From JAXDJJ01 sp034665745 (lineage in GTDB: Bacteria > Actinomycetota > CADDZG01 > WHSQ01), in the NCBI GenBank assembly GCA_034665745.1, contig JAXDJJ010000078.1, forward strand, positions 1-64,000: 64,000 nucleotides of DNA, read 5' to 3'. The notes beneath the pieces are model-generated. The model was not told the origin of the DNA and did no database searches. It saw only the letters and a list, made by a program, of their open reading frames with translations. Position 1 is the stretch's first letter. Every line of letters begins with the position of its first letter. Positions 41,825-50,003 of the stretch are shown here, in pieces. Position numbers and translations under genes: made by a program.

Positions 41825-42382
41825 TCACGCGCGCGACATGTATTCGCCGGTGCGGGTATCGACCTTGATCTTCTCGCCCTTTTCGATGAACAAGGGAACC
41901 TGCACTACCGCACCCGTCTCGACCGTCGCCGGTTTCAACGCGCCCGATACGCGATCTCCCTTCGCACCAGGCTCGGTATCGGTGATCTCGAGCTCGATGT
42001 TCAAGGGAAGCTCGGCACCGATCGGTGCCCCCTCGTAGACCGGGACGTTGCAGATCACGCCATCCTTCAGGAACTTCACCGAGTCACCGAGTAGTTCGGG
42101 ATCAACGTGCAACTGCTCGTAGGTCTCGTTATCCATGAATACGAGGCCGGCATCGTCCTTGTAGAGGTATTGCATCTCTCGCTTGTCCAGGACGGCGAGG
42201 TTGACCTTCTCGTCTGCTCTGAAGGTCCGTTCGACCACCGCCCCAGTCTTCACGTTCTTGAGTTTGGTCTTGACGAATGCCTGACCTTTGCCGGGTTTGA
42301 CGTGCTGGTAGTAGGTGATGGTGAACAGCTTGCCCTCGATCTCAAGTGTCTGGCCGGGGCGCATGTCGTTCGTAGAAACCAC
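41825..42382 (-). CDS. efp: Elongation factor P
   Basis: The 185-aa factor relieves ribosome stalling at polyproline; several Pro-rich proteins lie nearby (PATAN protein, 89-aa protein, PyrK tail). The N-domain begins STNDMRPGQTLEIEGK; the tip loop is VKPGKGQAFVKTKL with lysine at the modified position. I chose GTG 42382, 10 nt after AGGAGG. No epmA-like modification gene is seen here. Confidence 0.96.
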   Translation of the reverse strand: MVSTNDMRPGQTLEIEGKLFTITYYQHVKPGKGQAFVKTKLKNVKTGAVVERTFRADEKVNLAVLDKREMQYLYKDDAGLVFMDNETYEQLHVDPELLGDSVKFLKDGVICNVPVYEGAPIGAELPLNIELEITDTEPGAKGDRVSGALKPATVETGAVVQVPLFIEKGEKIKVDTRTGEYMSRA

Positions 42383-42396
42383 TTCTGTTATCCCTC

Positions 42397-43467
42397 CTAC
42401 AGTTCGATCAAGTGATCTTTGGGAGCCGAACCCAGAACCTCGGCCCCCGCATCCGTGACGAGAACGCAATCTTCGATACGAACGCCACCGGTGCCCGGGA
42501 TGTATACGCCAGGTTCAACGGTCACGACGTCACCAGAGGCAAGCGTGTCCTCGGAGATCCGATGCAACCGGGGTGCCTCGTGGATGTCGAGCCCGACGCC
42601 GTGCCCAAGCCCGTGGCCGAACCGATCTCCGTAACCCGCCGCGTCGATGACATCGCGCGCAGCCTTGTCGACATCGGCGCCCTTAACTCCGGGCCCCACC
42701 GCTTCGATCCCCCGGTTGTGAGCCTCCAGGACGAGTGCGTACAACTCATGCTGCTCGTCCGATGCGCCTCCAAGCACGACGGTGCGGGTGAGGTCCGAGC
42801 AGTAGCCCGCGAATGTGCACCCGAAGTCCAACAACACGAGATCGCCCTTCTCGAACGTGCGCTCGCCGGCGGAATGGTGGATGTGTGCAGACAAGGGGCC
42901 CGACCCGATGATCGGAGGGAACGAGATCCCATCGGCGCCGTTCTTCCGCATGCGGACCTCGAGCTCGAGAGCGATGTCGCGCTCGATAGCTCCGGGGACC
43001 AGTCGATCGAGGATCCATGAGAACGCCTCGTCACCGATCCGGATCGCCTCTCGGATCGAGGCGATCTCGCTCGCGTCCTTGGTGCGACGGAGTTCCTCCA
43101 CCATCCCTGTGGTCGTTATGAGATCGAGGCCGAGTCTCGACTGTAGGTCGTCCCTTTCCGTCAAGGTCATCGAGCCCTCGATCCCGAGCCGCACGATGCT
43201 CTGGGCCTTGAGTCGATCTCCGAGGAGGTCAGTGAGGCGCGCTGGATAGATCGCGATCTCGGCCCCCGTCACCATGTCGCCGGCTTTGCCTTCGTAGCGG
43301 GGGTCCGTGAAGAACACGGCTCCGGATGCGCTTACGAGGACCTGACCGTTCGTGCCCGAGAAGCCCGTCAGATATCTGACGTTCGTGAGGTTCGTTACGA
43401 GCAACGCATCGATGCCTGCCGTCGTCAGCCCAGAACGAACCGCTTGGATCCTGTCGATGGTGGTCAC
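42397..43467 (-). CDS. Xaa-Pro aminopeptidase (M24B)
   Basis: The 356-aa dimetal peptidase removes residues before proline. An N-terminal creatinase-like domain (1-125) precedes the pita-bread catalytic domain with HHSAGERT, LLDFGCTFAGYCSDLTRT (two Asp), GHGLGHGVGLDIHE (His) and VTVEPGVYIPG (Glu) and a final Glu in RIEDCVLV. It lies in the conserved order aroQ-pepQ-efp-nusB. The start is GTG. Confidence 0.95.
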   Translation of the reverse strand: MTTIDRIQAVRSGLTTAGIDALLVTNLTNVRYLTGFSGTNGQVLVSASGAVFFTDPRYEGKAGDMVTGAEIAIYPARLTDLLGDRLKAQSIVRLGIEGSMTLTERDDLQSRLGLDLITTTGMVEELRRTKDASEIASIREAIRIGDEAFSWILDRLVPGAIERDIALELEVRMRKNGADGISFPPIIGSGPLSAHIHHSAGERTFEKGDLVLLDFGCTFAGYCSDLTRTVVLGGASDEQHELYALVLEAHNRGIEAVGPGVKGADVDKAARDVIDAAGYGDRFGHGLGHGVGLDIHEAPRLHRISEDTLASGDVVTVEPGVYIPGTGGVRIEDCVLVTDAGAEVLGSAPKDHLIEL

Positions 43468-43468
43468 G

Positions 43469-43900
43469 CTAGGAGATTAGGCCCTTCAGAAGCCTCAGGG
43501 CAGCAACGTAGGAATCCGCACCGAAACCGGCGACTATCCCTGCAGTCGCCTCGGCCGTGACCGAGCGACGACGCCATGGCTCTCGGGCGTGGATGTTCGA
43601 GAGGTGCACCTCGATCACCGGGTACGGAACGGCCCGGATCGCGTCTGCGATCGCCCGGCTGGTATGCGAATACGCGGCAGGATTGAGAACCGCACCACCG
43701 ACCGAATCGATCGCGGCATGCAAGCGCTCGATGATCTCGCCCTCGCGGGCGGTTTGCAGGATCTCTACCTCGAGTCCCAACTCCTTGGCAGCTCCCGAGA
43801 TCGCTTCGTTCACCTCATCGAGGGTCTGCTCGCCGTAGACCGTGAGCTCTCTCGTCCCCAACCGGTCCAGGTTGGGGCCGTGGATCACAAGGACCTTCAT
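43469..43900 (-). CDS. aroQ: 3-dehydroquinate dehydratase, type II
   Basis: The 143-aa enzyme is the third step of the shikimate route. It has IHGPNLDRLGTRE, the catalytic Tyr in LTVYGEQTL, NPAAYSHTSRAI and the His in VIEVHLSNIHAREPWRRRS. It overlaps aroKB as ATGA. Confidence 0.97.
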   Translation of the reverse strand: MKVLVIHGPNLDRLGTRELTVYGEQTLDEVNEAISGAAKELGLEVEILQTAREGEIIERLHAAIDSVGGAVLNPAAYSHTSRAIADAIRAVPYPVIEVHLSNIHAREPWRRRSVTAEATAGIVAGFGADSYVAALRLLKGLIS

Positions 43901-45459
43901 GTCGTCACACTCCTCAATGCGGTTTCGATCTGATCGTCGGTCGCGGCGATCCCCGTCCGCGCGGAGCCGAGGTCATCGAGCAGCACGAACCTCATCTGGC
44001 CACGGTGTTTCTTGTCCTGCTTCAAGGCCTTGACCGTCGCCGCCACGTCCAAGGGGGCCGCGGTCGGAAGGCCCACGGCTTCGAGCGGACCACGATGAGA
44101 CTCGATCGCGCTCTGGTCCAGCATCCCCAGATCGACGGCGAGGTTGGCGGCCGCCATCATGCCGACGCCGATCGCCTCGCCATGACGCATCCCCGTGACG
44201 TGCTCGATCGCATGACCGAAGGTGTGCCCGTAGTTCAGAACCTCGCGCCGGCCATCCTCGTTCTCGTCGGCTGCCACTATGGCGGCTTTGATGCTCACCG
44301 ACCTTCGAACGATGGTACCGAGGGCGTCCTCGTCGCGCCCGAACAGAGCACCTACCTCCGCGACGACGGTGGCCAACAGGCCGGGATCGGCGATCAATCC
44401 GTACTTGATCACCTCCGCCAGCCCGGAGCGGAAGTCTTCCTCGGGGAGCGACCGCAACAGCGAGACATCGCAGATCACGCCGACGGGCTGATAGATGGTG
44501 CCGACGAGGTTCTTGCCTAACGGAAGGTTCAGTGCTGTCTTTCCTCCGACCGCGGCATCCACCTGCGCGAGCAAGGTGGTTGGGACGTGGAGAACCCGTG
44601 TCCCGCGGTGGTAGATCGAAGCGATGAACCCGGCAAGGTCGCACACGACGCCGCCGCCGAACCCGACGACGAGATCGGATCGATGTGCCTGCATCCGAGC
44701 GAGGTCCTCGAGTAGTCCCGTAGCGACGTCGAAACCCTTGCTGGCTTCGCCCTCATCCACAGTGAGTACCGAGACTTCGAGACCCTCCGCTGCCAACGAG
44801 TCGACCAAAGGCTTCGCGCTCGCGGCCAGGTGAGGGTGTGTGATCACCGCTGCTTGGGCGCCCCCCGAGATATCGACGAGTTGGCCGGTCTGACCGGAGA
44901 TGTCGGCGCCGACGAGCACCTGATACGAACGAGAGCCAAGGTCGACGTTGACGCGTGAGGGTCCGGTAGTGGTCTTCAGCCCACCAGCCTCGATGATCCT
45001 GTCAGCGGCCTGAGCCGCCGTGAGGTCCGTCGTGTCGACAACAAGACTCGCTACGTGTGCATAGACGTCCTTGCGTCCCTCGAACAGGGCCTTGGGATCT
45101 GCGAAATGAAGCAGCGGACGACCAGGATCTTGGCCCACGCGGTGCATCGCCTCCGGGTAGGTGACCTCGAGGTACACACATGTGTGCCACTCGAGAGCGG
45201 CGGTGGTCGACGGATCGGAGATCGCGCCGCCGCCGATCGCAACCACAGACTCGGGGCCTTGGAGCGCGTGGGCAACGGCCTCCCTCTCGAGCGTACGAAA
45301 GGTTGCTTCACCGTCCTGTTCGAAGATGGTCCGGACCGCTCGTCCTTCGTTCGCTTCGATCGCTTCATCCGTGTCTACGAATGGGAGCCCGAGGCGCCCG
45401 GCGAGCAGACGGCCGACCGTCGTCTTTCCGGCCCCCATGAATCCGATCAAGACGATCAC
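43897..45459 (-). CDS. aroKB: Fused shikimate kinase / 3-dehydroquinate synthase
   Basis: The 520-aa protein joins two shikimate-route enzymes. The N-terminal kinase (1-168) has a P-loop GFMGAGKTTVG, DTDEAIE, and GGGAI. The C-terminal synthase (about 172-520) has GFGGGVVCDLAGFIAS, PTTLLAQVDAAVGGKTA, GKNLVGTIYQP and NYGHTFGHAIEH. Both sets of catalytic residues look complete. The enzymes act at non-consecutive steps (first and fifth). I chose GTG 45459 (GTGA overlap with aroC). Similar fusions are known, for example in Thermotoga. Confidence 0.94.
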   Translation of the reverse strand: MIVLIGFMGAGKTTVGRLLAGRLGLPFVDTDEAIEANEGRAVRTIFEQDGEATFRTLEREAVAHALQGPESVVAIGGGAISDPSTTAALEWHTCVYLEVTYPEAMHRVGQDPGRPLLHFADPKALFEGRKDVYAHVASLVVDTTDLTAAQAADRIIEAGGLKTTTGPSRVNVDLGSRSYQVLVGADISGQTGQLVDISGGAQAAVITHPHLAASAKPLVDSLAAEGLEVSVLTVDEGEASKGFDVATGLLEDLARMQAHRSDLVVGFGGGVVCDLAGFIASIYHRGTRVLHVPTTLLAQVDAAVGGKTALNLPLGKNLVGTIYQPVGVICDVSLLRSLPEEDFRSGLAEVIKYGLIADPGLLATVVAEVGALFGRDEDALGTIVRRSVSIKAAIVAADENEDGRREVLNYGHTFGHAIEHVTGMRHGEAIGVGMMAAANLAVDLGMLDQSAIESHRGPLEAVGLPTAAPLDVAATVKALKQDKKHRGQMRFVLLDDLGSARTGIAATDDQIETALRSVTT

Positions 45460-46616
45460 TGTGGGCGCCTCGCATCGGTCCGTTCCCGGTACCGCTCGAC
45501 CGCTTGTTCGAGATCTCCCATCGTGTCGCCGCCGAACATCTCGAGCACCGCATCCGCGAGGACAAGGGCGACGACGGATTCGCACACCACTCCGGCTGCA
45601 GGAACGGCACACACATCGGTCCGCTCTTGGAAAGCTTCTGTGGGTTGCCCCGTGTTCATGTCGACGCTGCGCAACCTCTTCTTCAATGTCGACAGAGGTT
45701 TCATCGCTACCCGCAGGCGCAGGGTTCCGCCGATCGTCATCCCACCCTCGGTCCCCCCCGCGCGCAACGTCGCCCGAGAGAGATCCGGCTCGATCTCGTC
45801 ATGAGCCTCGCTGCCCCGCTTCGTGGCGATGTCGAAGCCATCTCCGATCTCGACACCCTTGATCGCGGGCACGGCCATCAGTGCACCGGCGAGACGCCCA
45901 TCGAGCTTGCGGTCCCAGTGGACATGCGAGCCGAGGCCGGGGGGAAGACCGAACGCAAGCACTTCGATGATGCCGCCGAGCGAGTCCCCTTCGGCGCCGG
46001 CGCGATCGATCTCGGCGACCATCGCATCTGAGGCGGCCGGATCGAAGCACCGCACCGGGGATGCATCGATCGCCTCGAGGTCGGAGGCAGCAGGCGAAGG
46101 GGCTTCCGGTGAAGATGCCGCGGAACCGATCTGTACGACGTGGGACACGACGTCGACCCCGAGACGGTTCAACAATGTCTTGGCGATAGCACCTATCGCG
46201 ACGCGTGCCGCGGTCTCGCGGGCGCTGGCTCGCTCCAAGACATCACGAGCGTCATCGAATCCGTACTTGAGCATCCCCGGGAGGTCGGCGTGGCCGGGCC
46301 GCGGTCGCGTCAGCTCACGGCCACCGGGTTCGCCTTCGACCGGCATGACGTGGGACCACTTGTCCCATTCGGTGTTCGAGATGACGATCGAAACCGGACT
46401 ACCCAGTGTGGCACCAGCGCGCACGCCCGCAACGATCTCGAGGGCGTCCTTCTCTATCTTCATGCGGGGGCCGCGGCCATAGCCATGTCTCCGCCGCGCC
46501 AACTCGTCCTCGACGGCTTTGATCGAGACCGGAACGCCCGCCGGCAATCCTTCTAGGATCGCAACCAGAGCGCGGCCGTGCGACTCACCTGCCGTCAGAT
46601 ACCTAAGGCGTCCCAT
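45456..46616 (-). CDS. aroC: Chorismate synthase
   Basis: The 386-aa FMN-dependent enzyme makes chorismate from EPSP. It has GESHGRALVAILEGLPAG, RPGHADLPGMLKYGFDDARD and the FMN motif RASARETAARVAIGA. The C-terminal TGQPTEAFQERTD and ALVLADAVLEMFGGD are typical. It follows the pilus genes with 44 bp between. Confidence 0.97.
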   Translation of the reverse strand: MGRLRYLTAGESHGRALVAILEGLPAGVPVSIKAVEDELARRRHGYGRGPRMKIEKDALEIVAGVRAGATLGSPVSIVISNTEWDKWSHVMPVEGEPGGRELTRPRPGHADLPGMLKYGFDDARDVLERASARETAARVAIGAIAKTLLNRLGVDVVSHVVQIGSAASSPEAPSPAASDLEAIDASPVRCFDPAASDAMVAEIDRAGAEGDSLGGIIEVLAFGLPPGLGSHVHWDRKLDGRLAGALMAVPAIKGVEIGDGFDIATKRGSEAHDEIEPDLSRATLRAGGTEGGMTIGGTLRLRVAMKPLSTLKKRLRSVDMNTGQPTEAFQERTDVCAVPAAGVVCESVVALVLADAVLEMFGGDTMGDLEQAVERYRERTDARRPQ

Positions 46617-46660
46617 CTAACAATCCTCGCATCGCAGGGACGCTCCTAGTCATGAGGGTC

Positions 46661-47278
46661 CTACTTAAGGATCTCTTCCCCTTCACAGAGAGAGAACTGG
46701 TCGTCGCCGAACAGCAACGACGCGCACGAGCCGGAGATAGACACGACCTCGAAGTTTTCCGCGAACCTGTCGCCTTCGCCCACCGTGTAAACGGTTCCGT
46801 CGACCTGGACACGAGCTCGATCCTCACCACCCGAACGGAACGTGTCGATCAGTCGCACGCGGTGACCGCCCACATCGCTACCGTTGTCGTTCGAGATGTC
46901 GCTCCCACCCGACGGCTGTCCCGTTCCGGTACCGGTTCCAGTGGTGTCGGTCGTGGTTCCGGTCGTGGCGGGGGCCGCGGCCGTGCCCGTGCCTGTGCCC
47001 GTAGAGATCAACGGCCGGAACGGATCCTTAGGAGCGAAAACCTCGAATGTCTCAACCGCTCCCTTGCCCGGCTTGCCGACCGGGGCACTGGTCTCTTCCG
47101 GTGCCGGCGCGACCGGGGTCGTGACCGGTGGAGTGAGGGCCACGGTCTCCTCCGGAGAGCCCCGCAGGAAGACGAACCAGAGGACGATCAAGACCAGGAC
47201 CAAGCCCAGCACTAGAAGAGCGGCCTGGCTGCCACTCACGCTGGGTCTCGCGTCGACCTCTTCTATCGGTGTCGCCAT
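46661..47278 (-). CDS. PilP-like single-pass pilus protein
   Basis: The 205-aa protein has a short cytoplasmic N-terminus, one transmembrane helix (about 20-40), a Pro/Thr/Gly-rich linker with TGTGTGT-type runs, and a C-terminal domain (about 130-205). The last starts near HRVRLIDTF and contains KDPFRP before the linker and two Cys that could form a disulfide. Position after pilO and the DPFRP motif match PilP lipoproteins of the alignment complex, but no lipobox is present. Similarity is weak, so the assignment is largely from context. Confidence 0.65.
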   Translation of the reverse strand: MATPIEEVDARPSVSGSQAALLVLGLVLVLIVLWFVFLRGSPEETVALTPPVTTPVAPAPEETSAPVGKPGKGAVETFEVFAPKDPFRPLISTGTGTGTAAAPATTGTTTDTTGTGTGTGQPSGGSDISNDNGSDVGGHRVRLIDTFRSGGEDRARVQVDGTVYTVGEGDRFAENFEVVSISGSCASLLFGDDQFSLCEGEEILK

Positions 47279-47290
47279 GATCTCTCTTCT

Positions 47291-47911
47291 CTATGGAGTC
47301 GTCGTAGGAGATGGGGTCGGGGAGGCGACCGGAGTAGTGGTCGTGCCTGTCGCGCCCACCACTGCGAGCGGTGGCTCGTAGAACACACGCGCCGCGATGG
47401 TCAGGGTGAGGCGGGTACCGAACGGCGCGGTGGACTGGACGGCCATGTTCACCGTGTCCACGCGCAGAGCTCGGTCGAGCGAGTAGAGCCTGCGCAGGAA
47501 GTCCTGCAAGGAGAAGTAGCCGCCAGCAGCCCCGATAGTTGCGCGCACCTGTGCAAGTGCGGCCCCCTCCGGCGGTCCCTTGGGCAGCTCAGGGGTGATC
47601 TGCACGAAGTCCAGTCCGGCGCGGTTGGCCGCCTCTTGGACCTGGAAGATGAAGTTTGCGAGATCGGGCTTGCCGGGGACGAAGCTACGGATCTCGGCCA
47701 GCTTCGCCTGCAGCTCGGGGGCGTGCGCCTGGAGATCCTTCAAGCGCGCAAGCTCAACCCGAAGTTGGGCAGTCTTCGTCTCTTCAGCCACGACCTCGGC
47801 CCTCACGTTCGCGAGCTCGGTCTTCTGTGGCTTGACTAAGAAGAGGTACAGCACGAAGCACGCCAGCACCACTCCAACCGTTACGATGATGAGACGACTC
47901 CGGCCCCTCAT
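47291..47911 (-). CDS. pilO: Type IV pilus inner-membrane protein PilO
   Basis: The 206-aa bitopic protein has an N-terminal helix (about 6-28), a coiled coil (about 30-75), and a ferredoxin-like C-domain with VRATIGAAGGYFSLQDFLRRL. A Pro/Thr tail ends it. With PilM and PilN it forms the alignment complex. I chose ATG 47911 (ATGA with pilN). Confidence 0.88.
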   Translation of the reverse strand: MRGRSRLIIVTVGVVLACFVLYLFLVKPQKTELANVRAEVVAEETKTAQLRVELARLKDLQAHAPELQAKLAEIRSFVPGKPDLANFIFQVQEAANRAGLDFVQITPELPKGPPEGAALAQVRATIGAAGGYFSLQDFLRRLYSLDRALRVDTVNMAVQSTAPFGTRLTLTIAARVFYEPPLAVVGATGTTTTPVASPTPSPTTTP

Positions 47912-48564
47912 TCGAGTTCCCCCTCGAACCGGTGGCTCAGGGCCTTCTCGTTCAATTCCAAGCTGCTGTTGAAGGTCACCGGCGGCTCGCAACCAGGACG
48001 AGTGTCGCTCTCGGTTGCCGACCCGATCCATGCGGCATCGAACTCATCCACACTGGCCAACCGGATCAGCCACTTCGCCACGCCCGGCATGCAAGATGCG
48101 GACTTCGCGTCGAACGAGATGCGGCCCACCGTACCTTTCGAGGTCAGCCTGATGAGGTTCGACTCACTCGCCACGGGGCTTGCGCCCTCGGTGGCTCCCG
48201 CCGATGCGGTGAGGCTATCCAGCCACACCTCTCCGGGTGTGATCATCGCGATCTCGGTCATGATCGATGACCAGTCGATGTCGCCTGCGAAGACCGTTTG
48301 CAGCGCGGTCTGCTTGCTGTTCACTTCTGCGTCGAGGGCCGCGAACGTCTGAAGCTCCGCGATCTCGGCCTCGAGGACGCGGTTCTGCTCCTGAACATCG
48401 CTCAACTCGGTGCGCGCGGTAGAGATCTCGGTTCCTAGATAGAACCACCACCCGAACAACAAGAGAGCGGCCACGACTCCGGCGCCACCGACCAACAGCA
48501 TGCTCCTGCGCTCGCGCCGGCGTGCCGCATAGGCGACAGGCAGAAGGTCGATCCGGCGCATCAT
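47908..48564 (-). CDS. pilN: Type IV pilus protein PilN
   Basis: The 218-aa bitopic protein begins MMRRIDLLPVAYAARRRERR, close to the PilN motif INLLPxR that binds PilM. A transmembrane helix (about 22-44), a coiled coil (about 48-85) and a C-terminal domain follow. ATGA overlaps couple it with pilM and pilO. Confidence 0.9.
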   Translation of the reverse strand: MMRRIDLLPVAYAARRRERRSMLLVGGAGVVAALLLFGWWFYLGTEISTARTELSDVQEQNRVLEAEIAELQTFAALDAEVNSKQTALQTVFAGDIDWSSIMTEIAMITPGEVWLDSLTASAGATEGASPVASESNLIRLTSKGTVGRISFDAKSASCMPGVAKWLIRLASVDEFDAAWIGSATESDTRPGCEPPVTFNSSLELNEKALSHRFEGELE

Positions 48565-49622
48565 CGGCCGCTACCTCCCATCGCCAAACCAACTGCTGCA
48601 GCGGCAACGGGCTCAACCTGGGTGACCTGGTCCTGGGTCAACCCCGACTTCGAGAAGTTCATCTGAGTCAGCGTTGCCGCCCGGCGAACCTGCGTGCGAA
48701 CGGTTGCCTCGACGCTTGCAACAAGTCCGGGTGTCAGGGATCCGCCACCCGTCATGATTATGGAGGAGACCGGGTCGCTCTCTTCCTGCGACACGTAGTA
48801 GTCGAGTGAGCCCCTGATCTCCTCGACGAGCGAGGCTACGCGCGTCTGGAGGACGCGTTGTGCGTCGGGCGTTCCCACCCCGCGGCCGAGATCCAACTTG
48901 ATCCCCTCGGCTTCATCGAAGGAAACGCCTAGGTCGTTAGCGAGGGCGTTCGTGGCGTCGTCTCCACCGACCAGCAAGATGCGGACGAACCGGGGCTCAC
49001 CGTTGTGGTGAACAAAGATGCTCGTGACTCCGGCTCCAACGTCGACGATCGCTTCAGCTCCCGCAGCGCCGGATTCGCCGCGCGCCGCGGGGCTTACCGC
49101 ACGCGCCACTGCGAATGGAGTCAGGTCGACGCCTGCGGGCTCGAGGCCGGCAGCTGCCGCGGTGCCCACGAACGACTCGACCATGTCGGTGGCTGCAGCG
49201 ACGAGGAGAACTCGCATCATGCGCTCGCCTGATTCATTCGTGAAATCGCCGAGGAGTTGGTAATCGAGCTCGGCGGCATCAACAGGCATCGGGATGTGAT
49301 CGGCAACCTGGAACTGAAGGGAGGAGCGGAACTCCTTCTCCTCGAGGTAAGGAAGATCCACCTGGCGCACAACAACCCTCTGGTTCGCTACCCCGAGGAC
49401 AACGCGGCGTCCCTTCAACTTCGCACGCTTGAACAGCTGCGAGATCGCTTCCGACACCGCACCTTGGTCGCGGATCTCGCCGTCTACGACCACACCGGGT
49501 GAAAGGGCCACTTGCCCGAAACTGATCAACGAGGGGGTGCCACGTCCGGTCGAGACCTGCGCAGCACGGACCGCGCTGGTTCCGATATCGAGTCCGACGA
49601 GGGGTCCGGTTCCGAAGGCCAT
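48561..49622 (-). CDS. pilM: Type IV pilus assembly ATPase-like protein PilM
   Basis: The 353-aa actin-like cytoplasmic protein has VGLDIGTSAVRAAQV (phosphate 1), VDVGAGVTSIFVHHNG (phosphate 2) and MTGGGSLTPGLVASVE (adenosine). It binds the PilN N-terminus and links it to the motor. It overlaps the upstream HTH gene by 1 nt (TGATG). Confidence 0.95.
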   Translation of the reverse strand: MAFGTGPLVGLDIGTSAVRAAQVSTGRGTPSLISFGQVALSPGVVVDGEIRDQGAVSEAISQLFKRAKLKGRRVVLGVANQRVVVRQVDLPYLEEKEFRSSLQFQVADHIPMPVDAAELDYQLLGDFTNESGERMMRVLLVAAATDMVESFVGTAAAAGLEPAGVDLTPFAVARAVSPAARGESGAAGAEAIVDVGAGVTSIFVHHNGEPRFVRILLVGGDDATNALANDLGVSFDEAEGIKLDLGRGVGTPDAQRVLQTRVASLVEEIRGSLDYYVSQEESDPVSSIIMTGGGSLTPGLVASVEATVRTQVRRAATLTQMNFSKSGLTQDQVTQVEPVAAAAVGLAMGGSGR

Positions 49623-49825
49623 CAGTCGGTGCCCTCTACGTGAACGGCACGGTCAGTGAGGTATCGATCGACATCACCGCGCCGAAGCCGGTAGTTCTTC
49701 CCGACCCGGATCGCCGGCAGCTGTCCGGACTTGATGAGGCGATACACGGTCATGTTCGACACGCGCATCAAGCCCGCTACCTCACCCACGGTGAGGAGTG
49801 GCTCGCCGAAATCCCGTCCCGGCAT
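49622..49825 (-). CDS. Excisionase-type helix-turn-helix protein (BldC-like)
   Basis: The 67-aa protein is one MerR/excisionase-fold winged helix: LLTVGEVAGLMRVSNMTVYR, then LIKSGQLPAIRVGKNYRLRR. BldC proteins of this type regulate development in streptomycetes. I chose ATG 49825; GGAACGGGG precedes it. It is the first gene before pilM, and two near-identical 15-bp sites lie upstream, so it may regulate its own operon. Confidence 0.85.
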   Translation of the reverse strand: MPGRDFGEPLLTVGEVAGLMRVSNMTVYRLIKSGQLPAIRVGKNYRLRRGDVDRYLTDRAVHVEGTD

Positions 49826-49886
49826 CCCCGTTCCTTCTTCCGATGCTTCCCCGCCCCCCACGGTGGACCGCCGGGGGTGCATCATT

Positions 49887-49978
49887 CAACAATCGTTAAC
49901 AACAGTGGTCAAGAAGAAGATTCGACCCCAACAGGCCTCGCCTTTAGAGTCACAGACCTGTAATTAACAATCGGCAAC
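49887..49978. repeat. Two 15-bp direct repeats upstream of the HTH-pilM genes
   Basis: TCAACAATCGTTAAC (49887-49901) and TTAACAATCGGCAAC (49964-49978) match at 12 of 15 positions and are 77 bp apart, near seven helical turns. The region 49826-50003 has no gene and is AT-rich for this genome. They may be operators. Confidence 0.45.
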
Positions 49979-50003
49979 ATCTACCTCAAGGCGAACAGTC
50001 GGG

